DNA of 64,000 nt from an uncultured Clostridia bacterium (lineage in GTDB: Bacteria > Bacillota > Clostridia > Lachnospirales > Lachnospiraceae): NCBI GenBank assembly GCA_946403295.1, contig CAMIZL010000001.1:310001-374000 (forward strand), written 5' to 3'. The position numbers and the translations under genes are program-made. This document shows, one piece after another, positions 17,076-24,426 of the stretch (positions within the stretch are counted from its first letter, which is position 1; the number at the start of each line of letters is the position of its first letter). The notes under the pieces are model-generated. The model was not told the origin of the DNA, did no database searches, and saw nothing but the letters and a program-made list of their open reading frames with translations.

Positions 17076-17131
17076 CCCAAATCTCCTCTTTGGAAACAGT
17101 TTTATCGTAAGTTTTCCGAGTCAGATGATCA

Positions 17132-17734
17132 TCAACGACCCGAAGTTTTTCGTAAGTAATAATCATAGGTCAGCTTTGTATCGGGACAGACATATCCTTT
17201 TTGGACCTTTGTAATATAATCATATACGCAAAAAGATATCTCGCATACCGCTTTATCCAAATCCTCATATGCAAGGGGACGCAAAATATCGAGCGGCACC
17301 GCGCTGTCCTGATCCCTCATGGGCTCGATAAAATCGGCGCAAAAAACGATCTTTTCAAGCAGGGTCATATCAGGCCGTCCGGTAGTATGATAATATATCG
17401 CATCAAATATTTCTTTGTCATCGATCCCGAAGTATTCTTTTGCAAAATATGCACCCACTTTTGAATGAATGAGTGCGTTTCCGAGCGACCATTCTTCTTC
17501 GGGAATGCTTATATTATATTTTACGGCATATTTTTCGTTTTCAATGCGTGAAAACCCCTTTGCACAGTCATGCAGATAACCCGCAAGATAAGCCCGCCTT
17601 GGATCATATCCGTAACGCAAAGCCATTCTTCTCGATTCGATGGCAACGCCTCTGATATGAAGCGCCCTGTGAGCCGATAGGTTCTTACGCATATATTCGT
17701 CTGCCCTGATTATCAAATCCGAATAATTGTCCAT
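17132..17734 (-). CDS. yqeK: YqeK-family HD-domain diadenosine tetraphosphatase
   Basis: Symmetrical bis(5'-nucleosyl)-tetraphosphatase of the HD superfamily, hydrolysing Ap4A to ADP. HD metal ligands are visible as the His of RALHIRGV (about 28), HD in GYLHDCAKGF (about 59-60), and later IHSKVGAYFA and YYHTTGRPDM. I take the ATG at 17734, one base after the obg stop, which implies translational coupling; an in-frame TTG at 17752 would overlap obg and cannot be excluded. In most Firmicutes nadD stands between obg and yqeK; here it is missing. Length (200) is normal. Confidence 0.92.
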   Translation of the reverse strand: MDNYSDLIIRADEYMRKNLSAHRALHIRGVAIESRRMALRYGYDPRRAYLAGYLHDCAKGFSRIENEKYAVKYNISIPEEEWSLGNALIHSKVGAYFAKEYFGIDDKEIFDAIYYHTTGRPDMTLLEKIVFCADFIEPMRDQDSAVPLDILRPLAYEDLDKAVCEISFCVYDYITKVQKGYVCPDTKLTYDYYLRKTSGR

Positions 17735-17735
17735 A

Positions 17736-19019
17736 TCATTTATAGTATTCAAAATCCCAACCGTAGATCCTTACGGTATCACCGTCTTTAATACCGAGTT
17801 CTTCGAGCTCTTTAAGAATATCGTTTTCCTTCATGAATTTCTGGAAGAAATCAAATCCTTTTTCAGAAGAAAGATTCGTATATCCGAGCATTCTCTCGAT
17901 CCTGGGTCCTTCGATCTTATAAACCTTTTCCTCCTCATCATAAGAAACGGTAAAAGGAAGACCTGCCGACGAATCCTCTTCATAAACGAAGTCGGGTTCA
18001 TAAGTTACTATATCTTCTCCCATTTCGTCGAGTATAACACTCACACGGGACATAAGCTTATCAATACCCTCACCGCTGACAGCAGATATACCGAATATTT
18101 CGTTATCGGGGAAATGCTCTTTTACGTTTGCAAGAACCGTGTCTTTATCCTCTTCGGGAAGCGCATCAAGCTTGTTTACCGCGATCACGAAAGGCTTTTT
18201 GATAAGATCTGAGCTATAAGCGGAAAGCTCGTTTCTGATCTTTTCAATTGCTTCAACAGGGTCTGTGTCGTCGGGAGATGCAGCGTCTACCATATGTATA
18301 AGGAGCCTGGTTCTCTCGATATGTTTAAGGAATTTGATCCCGAGGCCAACGCCTTCAGAAGCGCCTTCGATAAGTCCCGGTATATCCGCAATGACAAAAG
18401 GCTTTGACACGCCTTTTTCAACAACACCAAGGATCGGATTAAGCGTTGTAAAAGGATAATCCGCTATTTTGGGCTGTGCATTCGAAACACGTGAAAGAAG
18501 CGTTGATTTACCGGCATTGGGGAAGCCGACAAGGCCGACATCAGCGATAACCTTAAGTTCAAGGATGACATTAAGCTCACGCGCCGACTGTCCGGGTTGG
18601 GCATATTTGGGAGCCTGCATCGTCGATGTGGCATAATGCATATTTCCCTTGCCGCCGCGTCCGCCTGTTAAAACAACCTGTCTTAAATTATCGCGTGACA
18701 TATCGGCAACGATCTTTCCGGTGGTTTCTTCCCTTACAACGGTACCCTCGGGAACCTTAAGGATAAGATCCTCGCCGTCTTTGCCGTTGCAGCGTTTTCC
18801 GCCGCCGTCGGCACCGTTTTTTGCGCAGAATTTATGAGAATAACGATAATCATTGAGCGTGGAAAGTCCTTTGTCCACTTCAAAAACTATGTCTCCTCCT
18901 CTACCGCCGTCACCGCCGTCGGGACCGCCGTCAGGAACAAATTTCTCACGACGGAAACTTACATGACCATCGCCGCCTTTGCCTGATTTAATGAATATCT
19001 TCGCAGTATCTAAAAACAT
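17736..19019 (-). CDS. obg: GTPase Obg/CgtA
   Basis: Essential ribosome-associated GTPase acting in large-subunit assembly and stress control. The 427-residue protein has the glycine-rich Obg fold (1-158, with KSGKGGDGHVSFRREKF), a G domain with G1 GFPNAGKS (165-172), G3 DIPGLIEGA and G4 NKLD, and a C-terminal OCT domain (about 345-427). ATG 19019 follows a GAAAGGGAT ribosome binding site and gives the standard N-terminus MFLDTAKIF; the longer reading adds an unlikely extension. A hairpin terminator or attenuator lies between rpmA and obg. Confidence 0.96.
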   Translation of the reverse strand: MFLDTAKIFIKSGKGGDGHVSFRREKFVPDGGPDGGDGGRGGDIVFEVDKGLSTLNDYRYSHKFCAKNGADGGGKRCNGKDGEDLILKVPEGTVVREETTGKIVADMSRDNLRQVVLTGGRGGKGNMHYATSTMQAPKYAQPGQSARELNVILELKVIADVGLVGFPNAGKSTLLSRVSNAQPKIADYPFTTLNPILGVVEKGVSKPFVIADIPGLIEGASEGVGLGIKFLKHIERTRLLIHMVDAASPDDTDPVEAIEKIRNELSAYSSDLIKKPFVIAVNKLDALPEEDKDTVLANVKEHFPDNEIFGISAVSGEGIDKLMSRVSVILDEMGEDIVTYEPDFVYEEDSSAGLPFTVSYDEEEKVYKIEGPRIERMLGYTNLSSEKGFDFFQKFMKENDILKELEELGIKDGDTVRIYGWDFEYYK

Positions 19020-19150
19020 TTTATCCCTTTCGTAAATGAAGTGTCGTACATAACAAAAAACCAACAATAATTCATCGATCGATATTTTGTCGGTCAGGTA
19101 TTCCGATCACATTACGGACACCCGGTTTATCCTAGCGAAATTAAATAAAT

Positions 19151-19176
19151 AGGGCTTATATATTCATATAAGCCCT
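19151..19176 (-). terminator. Intrinsic terminator/attenuator between rpmA and obg
   Basis: AGGGCTTATAT (19151-19161) pairs with ATATAAGCCCT (19166-19176), an 11-bp stem with a 4-base loop, followed on the minus strand by an A/T-rich tract. It would lower expression of obg relative to the ribosomal protein genes. Confidence 0.7.
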
Positions 19177-19197
19177 GAAACTTGAACAATCTGATGT

Positions 19198-19479
19198 TTA
19201 AGCGATGGGATAAACGCTGGCCTGCTTTTTATCTCTGCCTTTTCTCTCGAATCTTAATGTACCGTCAACGAGAGCAAATAATGAATCATCATTGCCTCTG
19301 CCTACATTAATACCGGGATGAATCTTTGTTCCACGCTGCTTAAAAAGGATGTTGCCTGCCTTAACGAACTGACCGTCAGCACGCTTAGGTCCAAGGCGCT
19401 TAGACTCGGAATCTCTTCCGTTCTTTGTCGAGCCCACACCTTTTTTATGAGCGAAAAATTGTAATGTCATCTTCAACAT
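19198..19479 (-). CDS. rpmA: Ribosomal protein L27 with cleavable N-terminal extension
   Basis: Large-subunit protein bL27, whose N-terminus reaches the peptidyl-transferase centre. The 93-residue protein starts [14 protein letters not shown]: a Firmicutes-type extension ending in LQFF before the conserved [16 protein letters not shown]. In Staphylococcus the protease Prp cuts after this Phe, exposing the A-H-K-K end needed for function. The prp gene is immediately upstream here, so the same maturation is expected. A GGAGGTGTAAG ribosome binding site precedes the ATG. Confidence 0.97.
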   Translation of the reverse strand: MLKMTLQFFAHKKGVGSTKNGRDSESKRLGPKRADGQFVKAGNILFKQRGTKIHPGINVGRGNDDSLFALVDGTLRFERKGRDKKQASVYPIA

Positions 19480-19541
19480 GACTTACACCTCCACATAATA
19501 AGTGCTCTCTGCTTGAAGATCCGCATAATATCCTCCAAATA

Positions 19542-19868
19542 TTATGTCCAATCTACGAGCTTAACATATTTGCTGCCTTCATCATTAATTATTGCGTCGA
19601 TACCGAGTTTAAGACTTTTCAAAAGAAGCTTGGCTTCTTCCGAAGGATCGTCTTTAAGTACAAATCTGATGTACCCATTCTTTTCTTCGCTCTCAAGATC
19701 ATATTTCGATGATGTAAAGCGAGAAACCGAATTAACGCAATTGATCACAAGTGCCGAAACTGCTGCACAAATAATGTCTTTGCCAAATGCGGCAAAACCT
19801 GCATGACCGGTACAGATGAAACCTACCGGATCATTATTGTGATCATACTTAAACGATACTTTAATCAT
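19542..19868 (-). CDS. prp: Prp, cysteine protease that matures L27
   Basis: Small cysteine protease (YsxB/Prp family) encoded between rplU and rpmA. The 108-residue protein carries the catalytic His in CTGHAGFA (about residue 22) and the catalytic Cys in DIICAAVSAL (about residue 34), the conserved pair of the family. Its substrate is the N-terminal extension of L27, and that extension (LQFF-AHKK) is present in the neighbouring gene. Confidence 0.93.
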   Translation of the reverse strand: MIKVSFKYDHNNDPVGFICTGHAGFAAFGKDIICAAVSALVINCVNSVSRFTSSKYDLESEEKNGYIRFVLKDDPSEEAKLLLKSLKLGIDAIINDEGSKYVKLVDWT

Positions 19869-19905
19869 ACAAAATCAAAAGTCACGCATTTCTGATACGT
19901 ATCGA

Positions 19906-20214
19906 TTACGCATTGATCTTGTCGATCTTAACCTGCGTGAAAGCCTGTCTGTGACCATTCTTCTTATGGTAACCGGACTTGTTCTTGTATCTGTAAACAA
20001 TAACCTTCTTAGCCTTACCTTCAGCAACAACACTTGCACTTACTGTTGCACCCTTTACAGTAGGATCACCAACAACAAGACTACCGTTGTTAAGAGCAAG
20101 AACCTGATCAAAAGTAACTGTTTCTCCGGCTTCAAGCCCGAGCTTTTCAACTCTGATGATGTCACCTTCAGCTACTTTGTACTGCTTACCGCCTGTTGCA
20201 ATAATAGCGTACAT
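19906..20214 (-). CDS. rplU: Ribosomal protein L21
   Basis: Large-subunit protein bL21, 102 residues from the ATG at 20214 (MYAIIATGGKQYKV), which has a TAGGAGGTG ribosome binding site; the longer reading from 20274 crosses the leader RNA and is rejected. Conserved features are GGKQYKVAEGD near the start and the basic C-terminal half with KSGYHKKNGHRQAFTQVKI. It heads the rplU-prp-rpmA-obg string behind a strong promoter and a structured leader. Confidence 0.97.
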   Translation of the reverse strand: MYAIIATGGKQYKVAEGDIIRVEKLGLEAGETVTFDQVLALNNGSLVVGDPTVKGATVSASVVAEGKAKKVIVYRYKNKSGYHKKNGHRQAFTQVKIDKINA

Positions 20215-20300
20215 AAGACACCTCCTATCATCATTACTCGCCAGCTGTGGCAGCCTGTCCGACGGACATGACATTTAGAGCCTCGCTGTGCGGCACACAA
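20215..20300 (-). ncRNA. Probable L21 leader (cis-regulatory RNA)
   Basis: The interval between the rplU promoter and its start is compactly structured: TGTCCG/CGGACA forms a hairpin, and a GC-rich stretch with CTGCCACAGCTGGCGAG follows, just before the ribosome binding site. Structured L21 leaders are known in Bacillus and other Firmicutes. I recognise position and structure, not a verified match to the consensus. Confidence 0.5.
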
Positions 20301-20305
20301 AATGT

Positions 20306-20334
20306 ATTTTACTTTCAATTATAATTCTTGTCAA
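20306..20334 (-). promoter_or_regulatory. Promoter of the rplU operon
   Basis: On the minus strand TTGACA (20329-20334), a 17-base A/T-rich spacer, TAAAAT (20306-20311). Near-consensus, as expected for ribosomal protein genes. Confidence 0.8.
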
Positions 20335-20400
20335 GAGAGATCTTAAATATTTACATAATATTATTTATCGCTGTCGAGTTGGGACGGTATTCGTTTATCG

Positions 20401-20524
20401 ATCGAGTAGGCTGACTCCTACTCGATGCGACGGGACATCTCGCGTACAAGACCGCTCGATGTCCGTTCACTCAGCCGTCTGTTCACAAACAAGCTTGCAA
20501 CAGACGGCCTTCGCTTATCGCACA
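20401..20524 (-). repeat. 124-bp multi-hairpin dispersed element, copy 1
   Basis: The minus strand of this segment matches 58606-58729 (plus) in 123 of 124 bases; the one difference is at 20451. Read on the minus strand it folds into three hairpins: a 10-bp stem with CAAGCTTG in the loop, a middle helix GGACATC-GA-GC / GC-GA-GATGTCC with tandem G.A pairs, and a 10-bp ATCGAGTAGG stem. It starts a few bases after the T-tract of the LPKTG gene terminator at 20529-20558. Open frames within it share a protein segment only because the DNA repeats; I do not regard them as genes. Confidence 0.92.
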
Positions 20525-20528
20525 TAAA

Positions 20529-20558
20529 AGAAGAGCCATGCATGTGCATGGCTCTTCT
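20529..20558 (-). terminator. Intrinsic terminator of the first LPKTG gene
   Basis: A 14-bp perfect stem (20529-20542 with 20545-20558) and a 2-base loop, followed on the minus strand by TTTTATGTGCG. The end of the T-tract touches the dispersed element. Confidence 0.85.
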
Positions 20559-20589
20559 TACTTGAAATCAGTTTAGAAAAAACTAATCA

Positions 20590-21207
20590 TTAAGCTTCTT
20601 TTCTAGCCTTCTTTGTAGCTACAACGCCGCCACCGATAAGGAGTGATCCGATGCCGTAGAATACTGCTGCAGAAAGAACGCCTGTCTTAGGAAGAGCTGC
20701 GCCTGCGGCTGCACCTGCACCGTAAGCCTTGATAACGCCACCGTCTTTGTCAAGCCACTTAGCGCCAACTACTTCAACATCAACGCCGCCCCAAGGTCCT
20801 AAGCAGATCTGAGCGTATGTATCAGCTGTCTTGAAGAGTGAGAAAGGTCCATCCTTCTTAAGAACTGTTGTGTATGTTCCGTCGCCGTTGTCAGCCCAAT
20901 CCATTCCGTCATGCTGATCCCAGTTTGCGGACTCTGCATTGATGATAACAGATGTGTCGGGTGTTGAAGCAGCCTTTAATGTGATCTCAAGGCCATAGAT
21001 TGTAGCGATATCATCACAAATTGTTCCTGCTTCTACGCCTTCCTGAGCATTGAAAGCTGTGATCTTGTAGCTGTCATACTGTGAATCGTAGTAGATCCAT
21101 GTGCAGTCCTTGGGAAGAGTGATCGTAGCAGCCTGAGCGCTAACGCCTGCAACTGCAACTACACAAAGTGCTGCTGCGAAAAGAACTGATAAAACTTTCT
21201 TTAACAT
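20590..21207 (-). CDS. LPKTG cell-wall-anchored surface protein (paralogue A)
   Basis: A 205-residue exported protein with signal peptide MLKKVLSVLFAAALCVVA ending near ASVSAQA-type residues (AGVSAQA), a beta-rich middle domain (about 30-165), a short Gly/Ala linker, and a C-terminal sorting signal LPKTG followed by a hydrophobic helix and a basic tail (KKARKEA). A sortase would join it to peptidoglycan; one is encoded at 24423. The middle has aromatic-rich segments (DCTWIYYDSQYD, GPWGGVDVEVVGAKWLD) that look like a small binding domain, but no family is certain. A near twin lies upstream. Its own promoter and terminator are seen. Confidence 0.85.
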   Translation of the reverse strand: MLKKVLSVLFAAALCVVAVAGVSAQAATITLPKDCTWIYYDSQYDSYKITAFNAQEGVEAGTICDDIATIYGLEITLKAASTPDTSVIINAESANWDQHDGMDWADNGDGTYTTVLKKDGPFSLFKTADTYAQICLGPWGGVDVEVVGAKWLDKDGGVIKAYGAGAAAGAALPKTGVLSAAVFYGIGSLLIGGGVVATKKARKEA

Positions 21208-21258
21208 AAAAAATACCCTCCTATGATTTACGGGGCTATGACCCCTGATGTAATTCAA

Positions 21259-21287
21259 ATTTTAACAAATTATTAACGAAGTATCAA
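21259..21287 (-). promoter_or_regulatory. Promoter of LPKTG paralogue A
   Basis: On the minus strand TTGATA (21282-21287), a 17-base spacer, TAAAAT (21259-21264), about 50 bases before the ATG. Confidence 0.6.
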
Positions 21288-21335
21288 GAAAAATAATTAA
21301 TTAGATAAATTAAAAAGATTTAAAAAAGTCAAAAA

Positions 21336-21366
21336 TTGAGAGCCATGATTTTCTCATGGCTCTCAA
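21336..21366 (-). terminator. Intrinsic terminator of LPKTG paralogue B
   Basis: A 13-bp stem (21336-21348 with 21354-21366) with a 5-base loop and a T run on the minus strand. Confidence 0.85.
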
Positions 21367-21398
21367 ACCTAGATTTCCGTAGGTAAAATGACAATTTA

Positions 21399-21998
21399 TC
21401 AGTCTTCTTTTCTTGCCTTCTTTGTAGCAACAACGCCGCCACCGATAAGAAGTGAACCAAGGCCGTAGAATACAGCTGCCGAAAGAACGCCGGTCTTAGG
21501 AAGAGAACCGCTCTTGCCATAGGACTGAAGAACATTGCCGTCCTTGTCAAGCCATTCAGCACCGATAATTGTGAACTCAGGACCACCGTTGTTCTGGATG
21601 CAGATCTGTGCATAAGAATCGGTTGTCTTGAAAAGTGTACCGGTTGCATTGCTGTATGTAGTTACATAATTGTCACCCGATGCATCGAAAGTTACATCAA
21701 CAGGGCTCCAGCCTTCAGCTTCACCGTTGTTAACAAATGCAACATTGCTGGGAGCTTCAGCGCAAGATACGGTTACACGAAGAGCATAGATATCTTCAAG
21801 AGCGGGGCATGTTCCTGCGGGAACGCCTTCACCCTCGTTGAGAGCTGTGATCTTGTTGTTGTTCCACTGTGAATCAAAGTAGATCCATGTACAATCCTTG
21901 GGAAGAACAACACCGTTGTCTGCCTGAGCAGAAACACCTGCAACCGCAACTACACAAAGTGCTGCTGCAAAAAGAACTGATAAAACTTTCTTTAACAT
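21399..21998 (-). CDS. LPKTG cell-wall-anchored surface protein (paralogue B)
   Basis: A 199-residue twin of the next gene. The first 26 residues (signal peptide) are identical and the last 40 nearly so (LPKTGVLSAAVFYGLGSLLI), while the middle binding-like domain has diverged but still aligns: LPKDCTWIYFDSQW, FKTTDSYAQICIQNNGG, IIGAEWLDKDGNV. A tandem duplication followed by change in the exposed part, or gene conversion of the ends, would give this pattern. A GGAGGG ribosome binding site precedes the ATG, and it has its own promoter (22049-22077). Confidence 0.85.
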   Translation of the reverse strand: MLKKVLSVLFAAALCVVAVAGVSAQADNGVVLPKDCTWIYFDSQWNNNKITALNEGEGVPAGTCPALEDIYALRVTVSCAEAPSNVAFVNNGEAEGWSPVDVTFDASGDNYVTTYSNATGTLFKTTDSYAQICIQNNGGPEFTIIGAEWLDKDGNVLQSYGKSGSLPKTGVLSAAVFYGLGSLLIGGGVVATKKARKED

Positions 21999-22048
21999 AA
22001 AACACCCTCCTATGATTTTGTGGGGATTTCTTCCCCAAATGTGAGCTA

Positions 22049-22077
22049 ATTATAGCATGTAACTAACTACACGGCAA
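22049..22077 (-). promoter_or_regulatory. Promoter of LPKTG paralogue B
   Basis: On the minus strand TTGCCG (22072-22077), a 17-base spacer and a perfect TATAAT (22049-22054). Confidence 0.6.
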
Positions 22078-22154
22078 GCGTAATTTCAAAAAAACGATAC
22101 TCAATTTGTGCTATTTTTTTGAGGTTGTTTTTTACGTTATTTTCAAAAAAATTA

Positions 22155-22175
22155 CCGGGGCCAATTCGGTCCCGG
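22155..22175 (-). terminator. Intrinsic terminator after scpB
   Basis: CCGGGGCC (22155-22162) pairs with GGTCCCGG (22168-22175) with one G.T, loop of five, followed on the minus strand by TAATTTTTTT. Confidence 0.8.
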
Positions 22176-22190
22176 CTTGCTGTTATATAG

Positions 22191-22787
22191 TCACAAAAAT
22201 TTAAGCTGCATCTCGTCTTCCGCTTCAGACTTGAATTCTTCTATTGTTTCAGGCTTGATCAGCGGCAATTCGTCGAGGGATGATATTCCGAAATTTCGAA
22301 GGAATTCTTCCGTCGTTCCAAACATACACGGTCTTCCCGGAGCATTTTTCCTTCCGACTTCGCATATCAGGTTGTATTCCATAAGCTTATTGACGGAATG
22401 ATCCGAATTGACACCCCTGATATTCTCTATTTCCTGCTTTGTAATAGGCTGTTTATAAGCAATAATTGACAATGTTTCAAGAAGGACATCCGTAAGAACT
22501 ATCTTCTTCGGAACATTCGTGATCTTGATTATCGATTCGTACATGGACGGTTTTGTACACATCTGGAACGAACCGTCAAGCTCAAGTATCTGAACGCCAA
22601 AGCTTTCATCCTCATATCGTTCGCGAAGATTGTTAATCACATTCATAACGGTCTCTTCGTCGTATCCGAGCGCCTGCGCGATCCTGCTCACTTCCACCGA
22701 TTCACCCATTGTGAACAGGATAGCCTCGACATGAGCGAGTAACAGCTTTGTCTCACTGTCGAGATTTTTGATTTCTTCATTAGTCAT
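22191..22787 (-). CDS. scpB: SMC-ScpA-ScpB condensin subunit ScpB
   Basis: Kleisin-associated winged-helix protein of the bacterial condensin that organises and segregates chromosomes. The 198-residue length is usual. Two winged-helix domains are visible: the first around LLAHVEAILFTMGESVEVSRIAQAL, the second with LLETLSIIAYKQPITKQEIENIRGVNSD, a strong family signature, then GRPCMFGTTEEFLRNFGI. It is 16 bases downstream of scpA, forming the standard scpA-scpB pair. Confidence 0.96.
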   Translation of the reverse strand: MTNEEIKNLDSETKLLLAHVEAILFTMGESVEVSRIAQALGYDEETVMNVINNLRERYEDESFGVQILELDGSFQMCTKPSMYESIIKITNVPKKIVLTDVLLETLSIIAYKQPITKQEIENIRGVNSDHSVNKLMEYNLICEVGRKNAPGRPCMFGTTEEFLRNFGISSLDELPLIKPETIEEFKSEAEDEMQLKFL

Positions 22788-22802
22788 TTTTATACCAACC
22801 TT

Positions 22803-23585
22803 TTATGTTAACGCCAGATCTTCGATCGGCGCAATGTCGTTTGCGAGATAATCAATGGTTATGTCGCAGAACAGATCGTCCTGCACTATCTTGATCCTCT
22901 CCATTCGTATCAATTCAAGGATCGCAAGAAAGCTTACTATCATCTCCATTTTTGTATTCAATTTCTCCATATATGTCCTGAAACTGAATTTTCTGTTTTT
23001 AAGACCGTATGCCTGAAGCTCATAGATCGTCTTTCGTATGTCCGTATCCTCTTTGACGATCTTTCCGAATTTGCTCCTTACGGGATCGATCCTGTCCTCT
23101 TTCTTTTTGACAAGATCGTTAAAGATATCCTTCAACCTTGTGAGCGTGACATCTTCAAGCAATTCTTTGACATCTATCTCTTCTTTATAATTTAATACCT
23201 CATCCGGAATCGTCGAAGGTTTAAACAGATATTTCGAGGCATCGATCTGCTTGTCCTTGAGTTGCCCGGATATGTATTTGTACATCTTGTATTCAAGAAG
23301 TCTTTCAACGAGTTCCGCTCTCGGATCTATCTCTTCGCCTTCCTCGTTAACTTCGGGTACGGGTAACATCATCTTCGACTTGATCCTTATGAGAGTCGCC
23401 GCCTCAACGATGAAATCACTCATGTAGTCCATATCGTCCGTTTCCATCGAATCGACATAATCGAGGTATTGCTGTGTTATCTCGGCGATAGGTATATCAT
23501 ATATATTGATCTTATTCTTTTCTATGAGCGCCAAAAGCAGGTCAAGAGGCCCTTCAAATGCTTCAAGTTTAAAATCAAGATTCAT
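22803..23585 (-). CDS. scpA: SMC-ScpA-ScpB condensin subunit ScpA (kleisin)
   Basis: Kleisin subunit bridging the SMC heads. Family motifs: the N-terminal FEGPLDLLLALIEKNKINIYDIPI (residues about 10-33 here described by its start FEGPLDLLL), DFIVEAATLIRIKSKMMLP (about 57-75), and a C-terminal winged helix (about 180-250). The 260-residue length is typical. Its start overlaps the end of the phosphoesterase gene by 11 bases. Confidence 0.96.
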   Translation of the reverse strand: MNLDFKLEAFEGPLDLLLALIEKNKINIYDIPIAEITQQYLDYVDSMETDDMDYMSDFIVEAATLIRIKSKMMLPVPEVNEEGEEIDPRAELVERLLEYKMYKYISGQLKDKQIDASKYLFKPSTIPDEVLNYKEEIDVKELLEDVTLTRLKDIFNDLVKKKEDRIDPVRSKFGKIVKEDTDIRKTIYELQAYGLKNRKFSFRTYMEKLNTKMEMIVSFLAILELIRMERIKIVQDDLFCDITIDYLANDIAPIEDLALT

Positions 23586-24426
23586 CAGGCCTCTCCTTTC
23601 CTATATTGATAACACATATCTCGGGGTCGTTACAGAACCTGAAGGGGATCGCGTGCCAACCAACTCCCGAAGTAACAAGATGCTTGATGCCGAAAACGTC
23701 GTAAAGTCCTCTCGTTCTTCGGGGAAAAAGTCTGTGACGCGGCGAGATAAGGCCTCCGGCAAAAGGGATCCTGATTATTCCGCCGTGCAAATGACCGCTT
23801 ATGATGATATCCGGCTCGAGGCATGTATAATAATCTACAAACGTCGGATCGTGCGCCACGAGGATATGCACCTTATTATCGGATGTGAATTTCCCAACAA
23901 GTTCTTCTGCATTAAAATACGTCTCGATATTCGAGATCTTATCACGGTACATCTTTCGGGGTATGAGTAACCCCTTCATCTCGATCTCGCCATACGTGAC
24001 CGTCTCGTTATTGACTGTTTCGACGTGAGATCCGATCTCGCCGGCATAAGCGTTATATTCTTCTTCGCTTATGAGCGAAAGTTTCTGCTCATGATTACCG
24101 AAAACATAATATGTCTTGATTCCGGCACCGCGCAGTCCGTCAAAGAACACTTTCGCGTAACCGATATCTTCCGGTCTGCTGTTTATGACATCTCCCGCAA
24201 CTACTACAAAATCGGGTTTTTCGTTTGAAATCTTTTCTATAAGTCTTCTGTTCTTTTTGCCGAATCCCGTGCAATGCAGATCGGACACAACAACAATTCT
24301 GCACGAGGCAGATTTACCGGGAACAACGATCTCATAGTGCTTCACCCTGAGGATGCGGGTTTCGATAAATGCCACGATCATGGCGATCACGGCAAGGCAA
24401 ACCAAAACATAAAAGACTATCATCAT
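23575..24426 (-). CDS. Membrane-anchored calcineurin-like metallophosphoesterase
   Basis: A 283-residue phosphoesterase of the YkuE/YaeI type. An N-terminal membrane helix (about 3-22) is followed by the metal-binding motifs SDLHCTG (D-x-H), VVAGDVI (GD), VFGNHEQ (GNH), LVAHDP and SGHLHGG. The end segment GVGWHAIPFRFCNDPEI is typical for the group. Substrate unknown; some relatives act on lipids or UDP-diacylglucosamine. It sits between the sortase and scpA and overlaps both by a few bases, so it is co-translated with them. Confidence 0.88.
   Translation of the reverse strand: MMIVFYVLVCLAVIAMIVAFIETRILRVKHYEIVVPGKSASCRIVVVSDLHCTGFGKKNRRLIEKISNEKPDFVVVAGDVINSRPEDIGYAKVFFDGLRGAGIKTYYVFGNHEQKLSLISEEEYNAYAGEIGSHVETVNNETVTYGEIEMKGLLIPRKMYRDKISNIETYFNAEELVGKFTSDNKVHILVAHDPTFVDYYTCLEPDIIISGHLHGGIIRIPFAGGLISPRHRLFPRRTRGLYDVFGIKHLVTSGVGWHAIPFRFCNDPEICVINIGKERPDES

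Noticed and set aside
20288-20527. Open frame sharing a long protein segment with a frame at 58533-58739.
   Set aside because: The shared protein part is only the translation of the 124-bp repeat; both frames cross promoters or terminators and lack ribosome binding sites.
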